Shown: positions 42,211 to 51,069 of the stretch, one piece after another
Numbering within the stretch: the first letter of the stretch is position 1
How the letters are laid out: every line of letters begins with the position of its first letter
Assembly: GCA_965220205.1 (NCBI GenBank)
Contig: OZ244812.1
Location: 2,356,001-2,420,000 of the forward strand
Direction: 5' to 3'
DNA: 64,000 nt
Origin: G965220205 sp965220205
GTDB lineage: Bacteria; Chloroflexota; Dehalococcoidia; Lucifugimonadales; Australimonadaceae
The notes under the pieces: model-generated
The model's database searches: none
The model's input: only the letters and a program-made list of their open reading frames with translations
Told to the model about the DNA's origin: nothing
Program-made: the position numbers and the translations under genes

Positions 42211-42823
42211 TATGAGGGACGAGCCATTTGACGAAGTTGTCGTACAGGCGCAAGCCGACGGCGCCGCTCTTCTCCGGGTGGAACTGCGTCGCCACCAGGT
42301 TCCGGTGGGCGAGGACGCTGGCGAACTCGACGCCGTAGGCGGTCGTGCCTGCGACCCACGACGCGTCTGCCGGGTCGGCGTAGTAGCTGTGTACGAAATA
42401 GAAGTAGCTCTCCGGCGGAACGCCGTCGAACACGGGGTGGGGCCGCAGCAGGCGGACTGTGTTCCAGCCCATGTGCGGGACCTTGAGCCCGGCGTCAAAG
42501 CGCTTGACCGTTCCCGGCGCTACTCCCAGGCAGTCGCGCGCTCCCTCCTCCGACCACTCCAGCAGCAGCTGCACACCGAGGCAGACGCCGAAGAACGGCT
42601 TGTCCGCCGCGATGGCGGCCCGGACGGCGTCGGCCATGCCGTCGCGCTCGAGCGCGTCCATGGCCGAGGGCGACGCCCCCTGGCCGGGGAAGACGATGGC
42701 CGGCGCGTCGTCGAGGTCGCGAGGGTTGGAGGTGAACACAGCCTCGTGGCCCAGATGCTCGAACGCCTTCTGGACGCTGCGGAGGTTGCCCGCGCCGTAG
42801 TCGATGATGACGATGGGCTGCAC
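42179..42823 (-). CDS. hisH: Imidazole glycerol phosphate synthase, glutaminase subunit
   Basis: Releases ammonia from glutamine for HisF, 214 aa. The triad is C81 (GVCLGVQLL), H182 and E184 (FHPEKSG). Start GTG is six nucleotides after the -10 box TAGAAT, indicating a leaderless mRNA. The normal protein ends near NFVKWLV; the tail HTPPPPSTGED comes from an inserted repeat. Confidence 0.95.
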   Translation of the reverse strand: MQPIVIIDYGAGNLRSVQKAFEHLGHEAVFTSNPRDLDDAPAIVFPGQGASPSAMDALERDGMADAVRAAIAADKPFFGVCLGVQLLLEWSEEGARDCLGVAPGTVKRFDAGLKVPHMGWNTVRLLRPHPVFDGVPPESYFYFVHSYYADPADASWVAGTTAYGVEFASVLAHRNLVATQFHPEKSGAVGLRLYDNFVKWLVPHTPPPPSTGED

Positions 42824-42829
42824 GGGGAT

Positions 42830-42835
42830 ATTCTA
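42830..42835 (-). promoter_or_regulatory. -10 box of leaderless hisH transcript
   Basis: TAGAAT on the minus strand, followed by ATCCCC and the GTG start codon of hisH. No convincing -35 box. Confidence 0.5.
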
Positions 42836-42920
42836 GCCGCACGGGCCTCGGCGGGGCCAGGCGCGACCGCGGCGGCCTCCTCGACATCCTGCCTAGGAGT
42901 TGTTTCATGAGGAGGGGGTG

Positions 42921-42946
42921 GATTCCCGCTTTCGCGGGAATGACGG
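42921..42946. repeat. Hairpin repeat CCCGC/GCGGG followed by AATGACGG
   Basis: GATTCCCGCTTTCGCGGGAA followed by TGACGG. Nearly identical copies are at 45314-45339, and diverged ones at 25968, 26098 and 35641. Such REP-like units are widespread in bacteria. Confidence 0.6.
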
Positions 42947-42953
42947 GGGTTCG

Positions 42954-44042
42954 CTACTCGAGCGGGGACATCTGCCGCACCAGGGTGGAGTCGAGGCTGG
43001 CGACGTCCGGCCTGCCGCTCAGCATCATCGTCGACTCCATCTCGTCGCGGAGTATCTCCAAGACGCCTGTCAGGCCGTCGGCCCCGTCGTAGGCGAGGCC
43101 CCAGAAGATGGGCCGGCCGAACAGCACGGCCCGCGCTCCGAGCGCCAGCGCCTTGACGACGTCCGAGCCCCGGCGGATGCCGCCGTCGAGGTAGACTTCG
43201 ACGCTGTCGCCCGCCGCGTCGACGACCTCGGGCAGCGTTTCGATGGTCGAGAGGGTCGTGTCGAGATTGCGCGCGCCGTGGTTCGACACGATGAGGGCGT
43301 CGACGCCGTACTGGCCGCAGAGGGCCGCGTCTTCGGCGGTCATGATCCCCTTGAACACGACCGGTAGGTCGGTCACTGTTTTGAGCCAGGCGAAGTCCTC
43401 CCAAGTCGCGCCGGGGTCGGTCTGTCCGCGCGAGCTCTGCCCGGAGTCGAACTTGCTGGGGTTGGCCGCGATCCCTTCCTGTATCTGCTGTGGGGTGTAG
43501 TTCGGACGCGGGCGGCTGCGATAGTTGTTCCGGATGTTGCGCTCGCGCTTGGAAGGCCAGCTGGCGTCCAGCGTCATAACGAGGGCGGAGTACCCCGCCT
43601 CTTCGGCGCGCCTGATCATCTCGACCGTCGTCTCGCGGTTGCGGTAGAAGTAGCACTGGAACCAACGCGGGCCGTCGACGGACTCGGCGACGTCCTCGAG
43701 GCGGTAGCTCGAGTTCGCGCTCATGCTCATGATCGTGCCGAAGTTCGCTGCCGCGCGGGCGGTGGCGAACTCGCCGTCCGGGTGCGCACGGCCGTGGGTT
43801 CCCGACGGCGCCATCATGTAGGGGACGGAGATACGGGTGCCGAGCACCGTCGTGGAGAGGTCGACCGCCTTGGTTCCGGTGAGCATGCGGGGGCGCAGCG
43901 CGATGGAGTCGAAGGCCGAGCGCGTCCGGCGCAGCGTGATCTCGTCCGTGGCGCCTCCGGCGACGTAGTCCCACTCGGCCTTCACCATCCGGCCTTCCGC
44001 CATCGCCTCGAAGTCGAACAGGTTGATTGGTTCAGCTGGCAT
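42954..44042 (-). CDS. FMN-dependent alpha-hydroxy-acid oxidase/dehydrogenase
   Basis: Flavoenzyme of the lactate/glycolate oxidase family, 362 aa from the ATG at 44042. Visible are YMMAPSGTHGRAHPDGE, K231 (VVFKGIMT), the catalytic His255 and Arg258 in VSNHGARNLD (usually NHGGRQLD) and the FMN phosphate site YLDGGIRRGSDV. The start overlaps the upstream adenosyltransferase stop; AGGAG lies in that gene's end. An ATG six codons earlier is a weaker choice. The substrate (lactate, glycolate or a longer hydroxy acid) is not clear. Confidence 0.9.
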   Translation of the reverse strand: MPAEPINLFDFEAMAEGRMVKAEWDYVAGGATDEITLRRTRSAFDSIALRPRMLTGTKAVDLSTTVLGTRISVPYMMAPSGTHGRAHPDGEFATARAAANFGTIMSMSANSSYRLEDVAESVDGPRWFQCYFYRNRETTVEMIRRAEEAGYSALVMTLDASWPSKRERNIRNNYRSRPRPNYTPQQIQEGIAANPSKFDSGQSSRGQTDPGATWEDFAWLKTVTDLPVVFKGIMTAEDAALCGQYGVDALIVSNHGARNLDTTLSTIETLPEVVDAAGDSVEVYLDGGIRRGSDVVKALALGARAVLFGRPIFWGLAYDGADGLTGVLEILRDEMESTMMLSGRPDVASLDSTLVRQMSPLE

Positions 44043-44580
44043 TGCTCTTGCTCTCCTCATAGCGCGCTAGGATGAACAGCAGGTCGCTGGCCCGGTTCAG
44101 GTAGCGCAAAACTTCGCCGTTCGGCAACGCGTCAGAGTCGCTCAGGGCGACCGCGCGGCGCTCGGCGCGCCGGAGCGTGGCGCGCGCGACGTCGAGCGCC
44201 GCCGACCCAGCCGACGCGCCGGGGATGATGAACGCTTGGGGCAACTCGACCGCCTCGGCCAGCGCGTCGATATCGGCCTCGAGCGCGCCGGTCATGTCGG
44301 GCGAGACGACGCTGAAGTGCTTCGTCAGGCTCGCGTACTCGGCGGGGTCGGTCGCAAGCTCGGCGCCGACGGTGAACAGCTCACGCTGGACGCGTTCGAT
44401 GATTGCGGCGACCCGGGCGTCGCGACAGAGGGAGCGCGCCAGGCCCAGGGCGGAGACGGCCTCGTCGACGGCGCCGTAGGCCTCCGTCCGCGGGCCGGCC
44501 TTCGAGACGCGCCCTCCGTAGAGCAGGCCCGTCTCGCCCCGGTCGCCATGTTTTGTGTAGAGCTTCATGTTGTTGCTCAT
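44032..44580 (-). CDS. Cob(I)alamin adenosyltransferase, PduO type
   Basis: Makes adenosylcobalamin from cob(I)alamin and ATP, 182 aa. Family motifs are YTKHGDRGETGLLYGGRVSK near the N-terminus, RAERRAV and LRYLNRASDLLFILAR at the end. A TATAAT box lies about 21 nt before the chosen ATG. It overlaps the downstream oxidase by 11 nt. Its presence shows that the cell uses adenosylcobalamin even though methionine synthesis here is the cobalamin-independent type. Confidence 0.93.
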   Translation of the reverse strand: MSNNMKLYTKHGDRGETGLLYGGRVSKAGPRTEAYGAVDEAVSALGLARSLCRDARVAAIIERVQRELFTVGAELATDPAEYASLTKHFSVVSPDMTGALEADIDALAEAVELPQAFIIPGASAGSAALDVARATLRRAERRAVALSDSDALPNGEVLRYLNRASDLLFILARYEESKSNAS

Positions 44581-44601
44581 TCCATGCAGATTGCCACGGC
44601 G

Positions 44602-44607
44602 ATTATA
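44602..44607 (-). promoter_or_regulatory. -10 box of the adenosyltransferase gene
   Basis: Perfect TATAAT on the minus strand; the -35 is unclear. Divergent from the ribosomal operon promoter. Confidence 0.5.
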
Positions 44608-44656
44608 CGTTGTTCCGGGGTTTTGCTGGTCTCCGCCAACCACGCGGGCAGGCCGG

Positions 44657-44685
44657 TTGACAGGGGCAGAGACGCGGGGTAGCAT
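44657..44685 (+). promoter_or_regulatory. Promoter of the str-S10-spc ribosomal superoperon
   Basis: TTGACA (44657-44662), a 17-nt spacer and TAGCAT (44680-44685). The start would be near 44692, giving a leader of about 55 nt before rpsL. Confidence 0.7.
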
Positions 44686-44746
44686 CTCAATGTTGGCGCG
44701 CAATCGCGGGCCGACGCTTTTTCCCCGTTGCGATGGGTGGATACGA

Positions 44747-45157
44747 ATGCCGACAGTGAACCAGTTGGTGCGTCAGGGGCGGAAGCGAACGGTCAAGAAG
44801 ACCAAAGCTCCCGCGCTGCGCTACGTGCGCAATACGTTGCGCAATCGGGTCTACCGCAGCAGCGGTTCACCCCAGAAGCTGGGCGTGTGTGTTCAAGTCC
44901 GCACCGTTACGCCGAAGAAGCCGAACTCAGCTCTGCGCAAGGTTGCCCGGGTGCGCATGACCAATGGGATGGAGGTCACGGCCTACATTCCTGGCGAGGG
45001 GCACACATTGCAAGAGCACTCCGTCGTCCTGATCCGTGGGGGCCGCGTGAAGGATCTGCCGGGCGTCCGGTACCACATCATTCGTGGGGCCTTGGATGCT
45101 ACCGGCGTGAGCGGCCGCAAACGGGGGCGGAGTAAGTACGGGACCAAGCGCTCCTAG
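44747..45157 (+). CDS. rpsL: Ribosomal protein S12
   Basis: Decoding-site protein of the small subunit, 136 aa. The TPKKPNSALRKVARVRMTNG and PGEGHTLQEHSVVLIRGGR blocks are intact. A 13-14 residue insertion (ALRYVRNTLRNRVYRSS region) relative to proteobacterial S12 is typical of Chloroflexota as I know them. First gene of the superoperon. Confidence 0.98.
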   Translation: MPTVNQLVRQGRKRTVKKTKAPALRYVRNTLRNRVYRSSGSPQKLGVCVQVRTVTPKKPNSALRKVARVRMTNGMEVTAYIPGEGHTLQEHSVVLIRGGRVKDLPGVRYHIIRGALDATGVSGRKRGRSKYGTKRS

Positions 45158-45313
45158 AACCCTCGCTTGATTCCCAGCGCGCCGGCGGACGATTGTCCAT
45201 CAGCGCTAGGGGGCCATTCGTCCCTCCGGACATCGGCCTTGCATGGGGTATGCGCAGGCGCATCCGGCCCGTGTTTGGCGCCCGGGGCGCATGGCGAGAC
45301 GGCGGAGGCGGGC

Positions 45314-45339
45314 GATTCCCGCTCGCGCGGGAATGACGG
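45314..45339. repeat. Hairpin repeat between rpsL and rpsG
   Basis: GATTCCCGCTCGCGCGGGAA followed by TGACGG, a copy of the 42921-42946 unit. It lies in the 283-nt rpsL-rpsG spacer, inside the transcribed ribosomal operon. Confidence 0.6.
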
Positions 45340-45440
45340 AAGGGGCGCGGGACCGGAAGGGCGTGGGGACCACGGAGAGGGAGCGACCGCGAGGCGAGAT
45401 TCGCGCCTGCGCGGTTGGCGAGCGAAGGAGTAGTGGAGAT

Positions 45441-45911
45441 ATGTCGAGGAGACGGCGAGCGGTACGGCGAGTGCCCCCGCCTGACCCGCGCCACGGGAAT
45501 GTGGAGCTGGCCAGCTTCATCAACCGTGTGATGCTCAACGGCAAGAAGACGGTTGCTCAGCGCGCCGTCTATCAGGCGCTGGACCAGGTAGAACAGGAGA
45601 CCCACCGCGACCCGATCGAGGTCTTCGACCAGGCCATGCGCAACGCGACCCCCAACGTGGAGGTGAAGCCGCGGCGCGTTGGCGGGGCGACCTACCAGGT
45701 CCCCGTCGAGGTGTCGGGGACGCGCCGGACGGCGTTGGCGATGCGTTGGCTCATCAGGGCGGCGCGGGCGCGCGGGGGGCAGCCGATGCGCTCCCGGCTC
45801 GCATCGGAGCTGCTGGATGCATCCCGAGGCCAGGGGGCTGCAGTCCGCCGCCGGGAAGAGTTGCACCGGATGGCGGAGGCGAACCGGGCCTTCGTCCACT
45901 ACAGGTGGTAA
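45441..45911 (+). CDS. rpsG: Ribosomal protein S7
   Basis: Primary 16S rRNA-binding protein of the 30S head, 156 aa, normal length. ASFINRVMLNGKKTVAQRAVY and PVEVSGTRRTALAMRWLI are the family blocks. Start ATG with GGAG just upstream; an open frame extending upstream crosses the repeat and is not coding. Confidence 0.97.
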   Translation: MSRRRRAVRRVPPPDPRHGNVELASFINRVMLNGKKTVAQRAVYQALDQVEQETHRDPIEVFDQAMRNATPNVEVKPRRVGGATYQVPVEVSGTRRTALAMRWLIRAARARGGQPMRSRLASELLDASRGQGAAVRRREELHRMAEANRAFVHYRW

Positions 45912-45968
45912 TCGACGTGAGCCGCTCCAGTCAGCCAGGGCCGGGGGCGCGAAGGTAACTGAGGGACT

Positions 45969-48044
45969 TTGACAACGACGACGACAACGGGCCTCGACAA
46001 GGTCCGCAACATCGGATTTATCGCCCACATCGACGCCGGCAAAACGACCGTCACCGAGCGGGTGCTGTTCTTCACGGGCCGAACGTACAAAATTGGCGAG
46101 GTCCACGAGGGTACGGCGGTCATGGACTGGATGGCGCAGGAACGAGAGCGCGGCATCACGATCACGGCCGCCGCAACGCAGGCCGAATGGCGGGGGCATA
46201 GGATCAACATCATCGATACTCCCGGCCACGTCGATTTCACCGCCGAGGTCGAGCGAAGCCTCCGTGTACTAGACGGAGGCGTTGTTGTTTTCGACGCCGT
46301 CGCGGGCGTACAGCCGCAGTCAGAGACGGTGTGGCGTCAGGCGGACCGCTACGGCGTCCCGCGCCTCTGCTTCGTGAACAAGATGGACCGCATCGGCGCC
46401 GACTTCGACCGCACCCTCGACTCCATCCGGCACCGCCTGGGCGCGACGCCTATCCCGGTGCAGTACCCCATTGGGGCAGAGGACTTCTACAGCGGCGTCG
46501 TCGACCTCGTGGAGGAGCGCGCGTGGTTCTTCGATCGCTCCGAAACCGGCCTGATGACCGAGGGTCCGGTTCCTCAGGAGATGGCCGAGCAAATAGCCGG
46601 CGTTCGCGAGGAGATGATTGAGCGGGTCGCGGAGAAGGACGATGAGCTGCTCGCGATGTACCTCGCGGGCGAGCCTCCCACTCCGGACGAGATCAAGGCT
46701 GCGCTCCGACGCGCAACGATCGGCGCGCAGGCCGTGCCCGTCGTCTGCGGCTCAGCGCTCCAGAGCTTGGGCGTACAGCTCATGCTCGACGCTGTCATCG
46801 ACTACCTTCCGTCGCCGCTCGACGTGCCTCCGGTCGTCGGAAGGCACCCGCAGTCGGGCGAGGAAGTCGAACGCGCCGCCGACGGCGACGCCCCGTTCGC
46901 CGCGTTGGCTTTCAAGGTCGTGACCGACTCCTACGTGGGCCGGCTCGTTTACTTCCGGGTCTACTCCGGCTCTATCAAGGCCGGCGCCACCGTCTACAAC
47001 TCGACCAAGGGCGTGCGCGAGCGCATGGGGCGCATCCTGATGATGCACGCCAACCACCGCGAGGACGTCGACAGGATCGGCGCGGGCGAGATTGCCGCCG
47101 CCGTCGGGCTCAAGAGCACGTTCACCGGCGAGACGTTCTGCGACGAGCGCCATCCGGTCGTGCTCGAGGCGATCCGTTTCGCCGAGCCCGTCATCTCTGT
47201 CGCAATCGAGCCGAAGACACGCGCGGTGCAGGACAAGCTGACCGACGCGCTCATCAAGCTCGCGGAGGAGGACCCGACGTTCCGGGTGCGCTACGACCAG
47301 GAGACAGGCCAGACGGTGATGTCGGGGATGGGCGAGTTGCACCTCGAGATCCTCGTCGACCGGCTGCGGCGCGAGTTCCACGTCGAGGCGTCGGTGGGCA
47401 AGCCGCAGGTCGCCTACCGTGAAGCGGTCACGAAGAAGGCCGAGGCGCGCGGGCGCTACGTGCGGCAGACAGGCGGCCGGGGCCAGTACGGCGACTGCGA
47501 GTTGCAAATCGAACCGCAGGCGTCGGGCGCCGGTTTCACGTTCGAGAACCGCATCGTCGGCGGCTCCGTGCCGCGCGAGTTCATCCCGGGAATCCAGCGC
47601 GGCGCTCAGGACGCGCTGGAGACGGGCGTTGTCGCCGGTTACCCCGTGATGGATGTGAAGGTCACGCTCCTCGATGGCTCGTATCACGCGGTGGACTCGT
47701 CGGAGATGGCCTTCCGCATCGCGGCGTCGATGGCCGTCAAGGAGGCGCTGCGGAGGGCCGGGTCCGTGCTGCTCGAACCGATCATGGAGTTGCAGGTGAT
47801 CACGCCCGGCGATTACCTCGGCGACGTGCTCGGAGACCTGAACGCGCGCCGCGGGCGGATCAAGGCGATGGAAGGCGAGGGCAACACGCAGGTGCTTGAG
47901 GCCGACGTGCCGTTGGTCGAGATGTTCGGCTACGCGACCGACTTGCGGTCGAGTTCCCAGGGCCGCGCAACCTTCTCGATGGAATTCGGCCGCTACGAGG
48001 AGGCGCCCGCCTCAATGATTCAAGCCGTGGCCAAGATTGCGTAG
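45969..48044 (+). CDS. fusA: Translation elongation factor G
   Basis: GTPase that drives translocation, 691 aa. G1 AHIDAGKTT (19-27), DTPGHVDF, NKMD and the domain IV/V sequence are complete. TTG start with GAGGG upstream. A run of six threonines follows the initiator, unusual but short. No tuf gene follows; rpsJ is next. Confidence 0.97.
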   Translation: MTTTTTTGLDKVRNIGFIAHIDAGKTTVTERVLFFTGRTYKIGEVHEGTAVMDWMAQERERGITITAAATQAEWRGHRINIIDTPGHVDFTAEVERSLRVLDGGVVVFDAVAGVQPQSETVWRQADRYGVPRLCFVNKMDRIGADFDRTLDSIRHRLGATPIPVQYPIGAEDFYSGVVDLVEERAWFFDRSETGLMTEGPVPQEMAEQIAGVREEMIERVAEKDDELLAMYLAGEPPTPDEIKAALRRATIGAQAVPVVCGSALQSLGVQLMLDAVIDYLPSPLDVPPVVGRHPQSGEEVERAADGDAPFAALAFKVVTDSYVGRLVYFRVYSGSIKAGATVYNSTKGVRERMGRILMMHANHREDVDRIGAGEIAAAVGLKSTFTGETFCDERHPVVLEAIRFAEPVISVAIEPKTRAVQDKLTDALIKLAEEDPTFRVRYDQETGQTVMSGMGELHLEILVDRLRREFHVEASVGKPQVAYREAVTKKAEARGRYVRQTGGRGQYGDCELQIEPQASGAGFTFENRIVGGSVPREFIPGIQRGAQDALETGVVAGYPVMDVKVTLLDGSYHAVDSSEMAFRIAASMAVKEALRRAGSVLLEPIMELQVITPGDYLGDVLGDLNARRGRIKAMEGEGNTQVLEADVPLVEMFGYATDLRSSSQGRATFSMEFGRYEEAPASMIQAVAKIA

Positions 48045-48096
48045 GGACCGAGCAGTATGAGAGAGCAGACGAGACGCGCGACGAGGAGACCGAATC

Positions 48097-48438
48097 GTGG
48101 TTGAGCAAACGGCGGCCAGACCCCGTCCAGGGACATCCGACAGAATTCGGATCATCCTGCGTGCGTTCGATCATCGTCTGCTCGACCAGTCGGCCGTGCA
48201 GATTGTCGAGGCCGCTGAGCGCACCGGCGCTGCCGTCGCTGGGCCCGTGCCGCTGCCGACCAACATCAAGCGATTCTGCGTGATCCGGTCGCCGCACGTT
48301 GACAAGGACTCGCGCGAGCACTTTGAGCTGCGCACCCACAAGCGGTTGGTGGACATCCTCGAACCGAATTCCAAGACGATTGACGCGCTCACCCGGCTCC
48401 AGATGCCGGCGGGCGTCGATATCGCGATTAAACTCTAG
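48097..48438 (+). CDS. rpsJ: Ribosomal protein S10
   Basis: 30S protein and NusE transcription factor, 113 aa. IRIILRAFDHRLLDQSAVQI and FELRTHKRLVDILEP are diagnostic. GTG start after GAGGAG. The first 14 residues are a short extension over E. coli S10. Confidence 0.97.
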   Translation: MVEQTAARPRPGTSDRIRIILRAFDHRLLDQSAVQIVEAAERTGAAVAGPVPLPTNIKRFCVIRSPHVDKDSREHFELRTHKRLVDILEPNSKTIDALTRLQMPAGVDIAIKL

Positions 48439-48453
48439 GTTGGGCCAAACGTC

Positions 48454-49257
48454 ATGATTGCGGGCCTGATAGGCAAGAAGATAGGGATGACGCACCTCTT
48501 CCACGCGGAGGCGCGGGTGGTCCCCGTGACCGTCCTCGAGGTCGGGCCGTGCATCGTCACTCAGGTGCGCACGAAAGACCGCGACGGATATGAGGCGGTC
48601 CAGATCGGCTACGGCGAAACGCGGCAGCTGAACAAGCCTGCGCGCGGGCATCTCGCGGCCGCCGCGGCCAACACGCGGCATCTGCGCGAGTTTCCCGCGG
48701 ACGATGTGTCGGAGCACTACGTCGGGGAACGCCTTCCCGTGACCCAGTTCCAGGAGGGCGACCTCGTCGATGTGGCCGGGACCACCAAGGGTCGCGGCTT
48801 CCAGGGCGTGATGAAGCGTCACGGCTTCGGCGGCGGGAAGAAGACTCACGGACAGGGAGACCGGGGCAGGGCCCCCGGCTCGATCGGCGCAGGCACCTAC
48901 CCCGGCCGCGTGGTGAAGGGCAAGCGCATGCCTGGCCACATGGGTTCGCGCCGGGTCACGACGCTCCGCCTCCGCGTAGCGAGGGTGGACCCGGAGCAGA
49001 ACCTGCTGCTGCTGCGCGGCGCCGTTCCCGGCGCCCGCAACGGCGTCATCACGGTGCGCTACGCCAAGGGCGCGCCCATCGCCGAACGCGTCGCTCCCCC
49101 CGAGCCCGAAATCGTCGAGCCCGAGGCCCCGGAGCTGGAGTCCGCGGTTGGTCAAGAGGCCCCGGACCAGGCCATTGACCAGGTTGTCGAGGCGAGCGGA
49201 CAGGGCAGCGAGCAAGGCGACGGATCCGAAGGGAAGCAGCGCGAGGAAGGCTCCTAG
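48454..49257 (+). CDS. rplC: Ribosomal protein L3 with acidic C-terminal tail
   Basis: 50S assembly initiator, 267 aa against the usual 205-215. The core (GLIGKKIGMTHLF, GFQGVMKRHGFGGG, PGHMGSRRVT) ends near residue 210. Residues 211-267 are a Glu/Pro/Gln-rich, probably disordered acidic tail (PPEPEIVEPEAPELE and onward). Confidence 0.96.
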   Translation: MIAGLIGKKIGMTHLFHAEARVVPVTVLEVGPCIVTQVRTKDRDGYEAVQIGYGETRQLNKPARGHLAAAAANTRHLREFPADDVSEHYVGERLPVTQFQEGDLVDVAGTTKGRGFQGVMKRHGFGGGKKTHGQGDRGRAPGSIGAGTYPGRVVKGKRMPGHMGSRRVTTLRLRVARVDPEQNLLLLRGAVPGARNGVITVRYAKGAPIAERVAPPEPEIVEPEAPELESAVGQEAPDQAIDQVVEASGQGSEQGDGSEGKQREEGS

Positions 49258-49258
49258 T

Positions 49259-49933
49259 ATGCAGCTCAGCGTTTGCAGCGTCGCCGGCGAAACGGTTGGC
49301 CAGATCGAGGCCAGCGACGCCGTGTTTGACGCGCCGCCGAATCCCGGTCTGCTGCACCAGGCGCTCGTCTATCACCAGGCGAACCAGCGCCAGGGGAGCA
49401 GCAGCACATTGACGCGCGGTCTCGTGTCGGGCGGCGGCCGCAAACCTTTCGCGCAGAAGGGGACCGGCCGCGCGCGGCAAGGCAGCACCCGCTCGCCGCT
49501 GCAGCGCCACGGAGGCGTTATCTTCGGTCCCCGCCCGCGCTCCTACCGGCAGCGCATGCCCAAACGGATGCGCCGTCAGGCCATACGCACAGCCCTCTCG
49601 GGCAAGGCGGCCGGCGGCCGGTTGATCGTCCTGCAAGGCCTCCTCGACGTCGAGCCCAAGACGAAGCAGATGGCTGCGGTGATGGCCGCGCTGGGCGTGA
49701 AGGGCTCGACACTCGTTGTCCTGCGAGATGAACACCCCGAGACGGCTCGATCCTTCCGCAATCTGCCTCGCACCAAGGTGGCGCGCGCAGATCTGCTGAA
49801 CGTGCTCGACCTGCTCCGTTACCAGTGGCTCGTCATGGACACGGAAGCCGTGGAGCGAGCCGGCGAGCTGTGGGCCGACATCGCCCGCCGCCGGTCCGCT
49901 GGCGCGGAACAACAGGAGGCGGCCGCCGTTTAG
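49259..49933 (+). CDS. rplD: Ribosomal protein L4
   Basis: 50S protein lining the exit tunnel, 224 aa. The loop GGGRKPFAQKGTGRARQGS and RTALSGKAAG are conserved. The ATG starts one nucleotide after the rplC stop. The C-terminus is slightly extended (RRRSAGAEQQEAAAV). Autoregulation of the S10 operon by L4, as in E. coli, is not shown here. Confidence 0.96.
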   Translation: MQLSVCSVAGETVGQIEASDAVFDAPPNPGLLHQALVYHQANQRQGSSSTLTRGLVSGGGRKPFAQKGTGRARQGSTRSPLQRHGGVIFGPRPRSYRQRMPKRMRRQAIRTALSGKAAGGRLIVLQGLLDVEPKTKQMAAVMAALGVKGSTLVVLRDEHPETARSFRNLPRTKVARADLLNVLDLLRYQWLVMDTEAVERAGELWADIARRRSAGAEQQEAAAV

Positions 49934-49947
49934 GCAGCTGGCGACTT

Positions 49948-50235
49948 ATGCACGTATTCCAAACGCTCACGCGCCCGGTCATCACGGAGAAGTCGACGTT
50001 TCTCCAAGAGATGAACAAGTACGTCTTCGAGGTCCTGCCGAAAGCCAATAAGCCCCAGGTGAAGGAGGCCGTCGAGCGCGCCTTTGGGGTGACTGTGCTC
50101 AACGTCAACATGGTGCCGGTGCACAAGGAGCGCAGGCGGCGCGGAACAGGCCGCACTGAGGTGCTCAAGTCGCCGAAGAAGGCCATCGTGACCGTGGCGG
50201 TCGGCGACACGATCCAGTTGTTCGAGGGAGCGTAG
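49948..50235 (+). CDS. rplW: Ribosomal protein L23
   Basis: Tunnel-exit protein that docks trigger factor and SRP, 95 aa. LTRPVITEKSTFLQEMNKYVF and VNMVPVHKERRRRG are typical. Normal length. Confidence 0.96.
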   Translation: MHVFQTLTRPVITEKSTFLQEMNKYVFEVLPKANKPQVKEAVERAFGVTVLNVNMVPVHKERRRRGTGRTEVLKSPKKAIVTVAVGDTIQLFEGA

Positions 50236-50237
50236 CG

Positions 50238-51068
50238 ATGCCGCTGAAGCGATTACGTCCCACGAGCCCCGGAGTGCGCGGCGCGGTGCGCCCGGACTTT
50301 ACGGAGCTGACGCGCCGCTCGCCCCACAAGCCGCTGACCAAGGGGAAGCATCACACCGGCGGGCGCAACGTCCGCGGCAAGATGACCGTGCGTCACCGCG
50401 GCGGCGGCGCGAAGCAGTCGTGGCGTGAGATTGACTTCAAGCGCGATAAGTACGGCATTCCCTGCCGCGTGGAGTCTATCGAGTACGACCCCAACCGCTC
50501 GGCCCGGATCGCCCTCGTTCTCTACGCGGATGGGGCCCGCCGCTACATGCTGGCCCCGCAAGGACTGCGCCTGCGGGACTCGCTGATGTCGGGGCCTACC
50601 GCGCCCATCCGTTCGGGCAACGCGCTGCCGCTCCGGAACATCCCGACCGGCACGCAGGTGCACAACATCGAGCTCCAGCCCGGCATGGGGGGCCAGATGT
50701 GCCGGGGCGCCGGCGCAGGGGCACAACTCCTCGCCAGGGACGAGCGCTACGCGCTGCTCCGGCTCCCGTCGGGACAGATCCGGCGCGTGCCCAGCGCGTG
50801 TATGGCCACGATCGGGCAGGTGGGCAACCCTGAGCACAAGAACGCCAAGCTGGGCAAGGCGGGACGCAACCGCCATCTGGGCAAGCGGCCCACCACCCGC
50901 GGCTCGGCCATGACCCCGCGCGACCACCCGCACGGCGGCGGCGAGGGCCGCTCCGGCATCGGCATGACTCATCCCAAGACGCCGTGGGGCAAGCCGGCCC
51001 TCGGGCCAAAGACGCGCCGGCGGCGGCACACCGACGTGTTCATCGTCCGCGACAGGAGGGCCAAGTAG
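50238..51068 (+). CDS. rplB: Ribosomal protein L2
   Basis: Peptidyl-transferase-centre protein, 276 aa, normal length. GGGAKQSWREIDFKRDKYG, the conserved histidine region RGSAMTPRDHPHGGGEGRS and C-terminal RRRHTDVFIVRDRR are present. Spaced 2 nt from rplW. Confidence 0.98.
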   Translation: MPLKRLRPTSPGVRGAVRPDFTELTRRSPHKPLTKGKHHTGGRNVRGKMTVRHRGGGAKQSWREIDFKRDKYGIPCRVESIEYDPNRSARIALVLYADGARRYMLAPQGLRLRDSLMSGPTAPIRSGNALPLRNIPTGTQVHNIELQPGMGGQMCRGAGAGAQLLARDERYALLRLPSGQIRRVPSACMATIGQVGNPEHKNAKLGKAGRNRHLGKRPTTRGSAMTPRDHPHGGGEGRSGIGMTHPKTPWGKPALGPKTRRRRHTDVFIVRDRRAK

Positions 51069-51069
51069 T

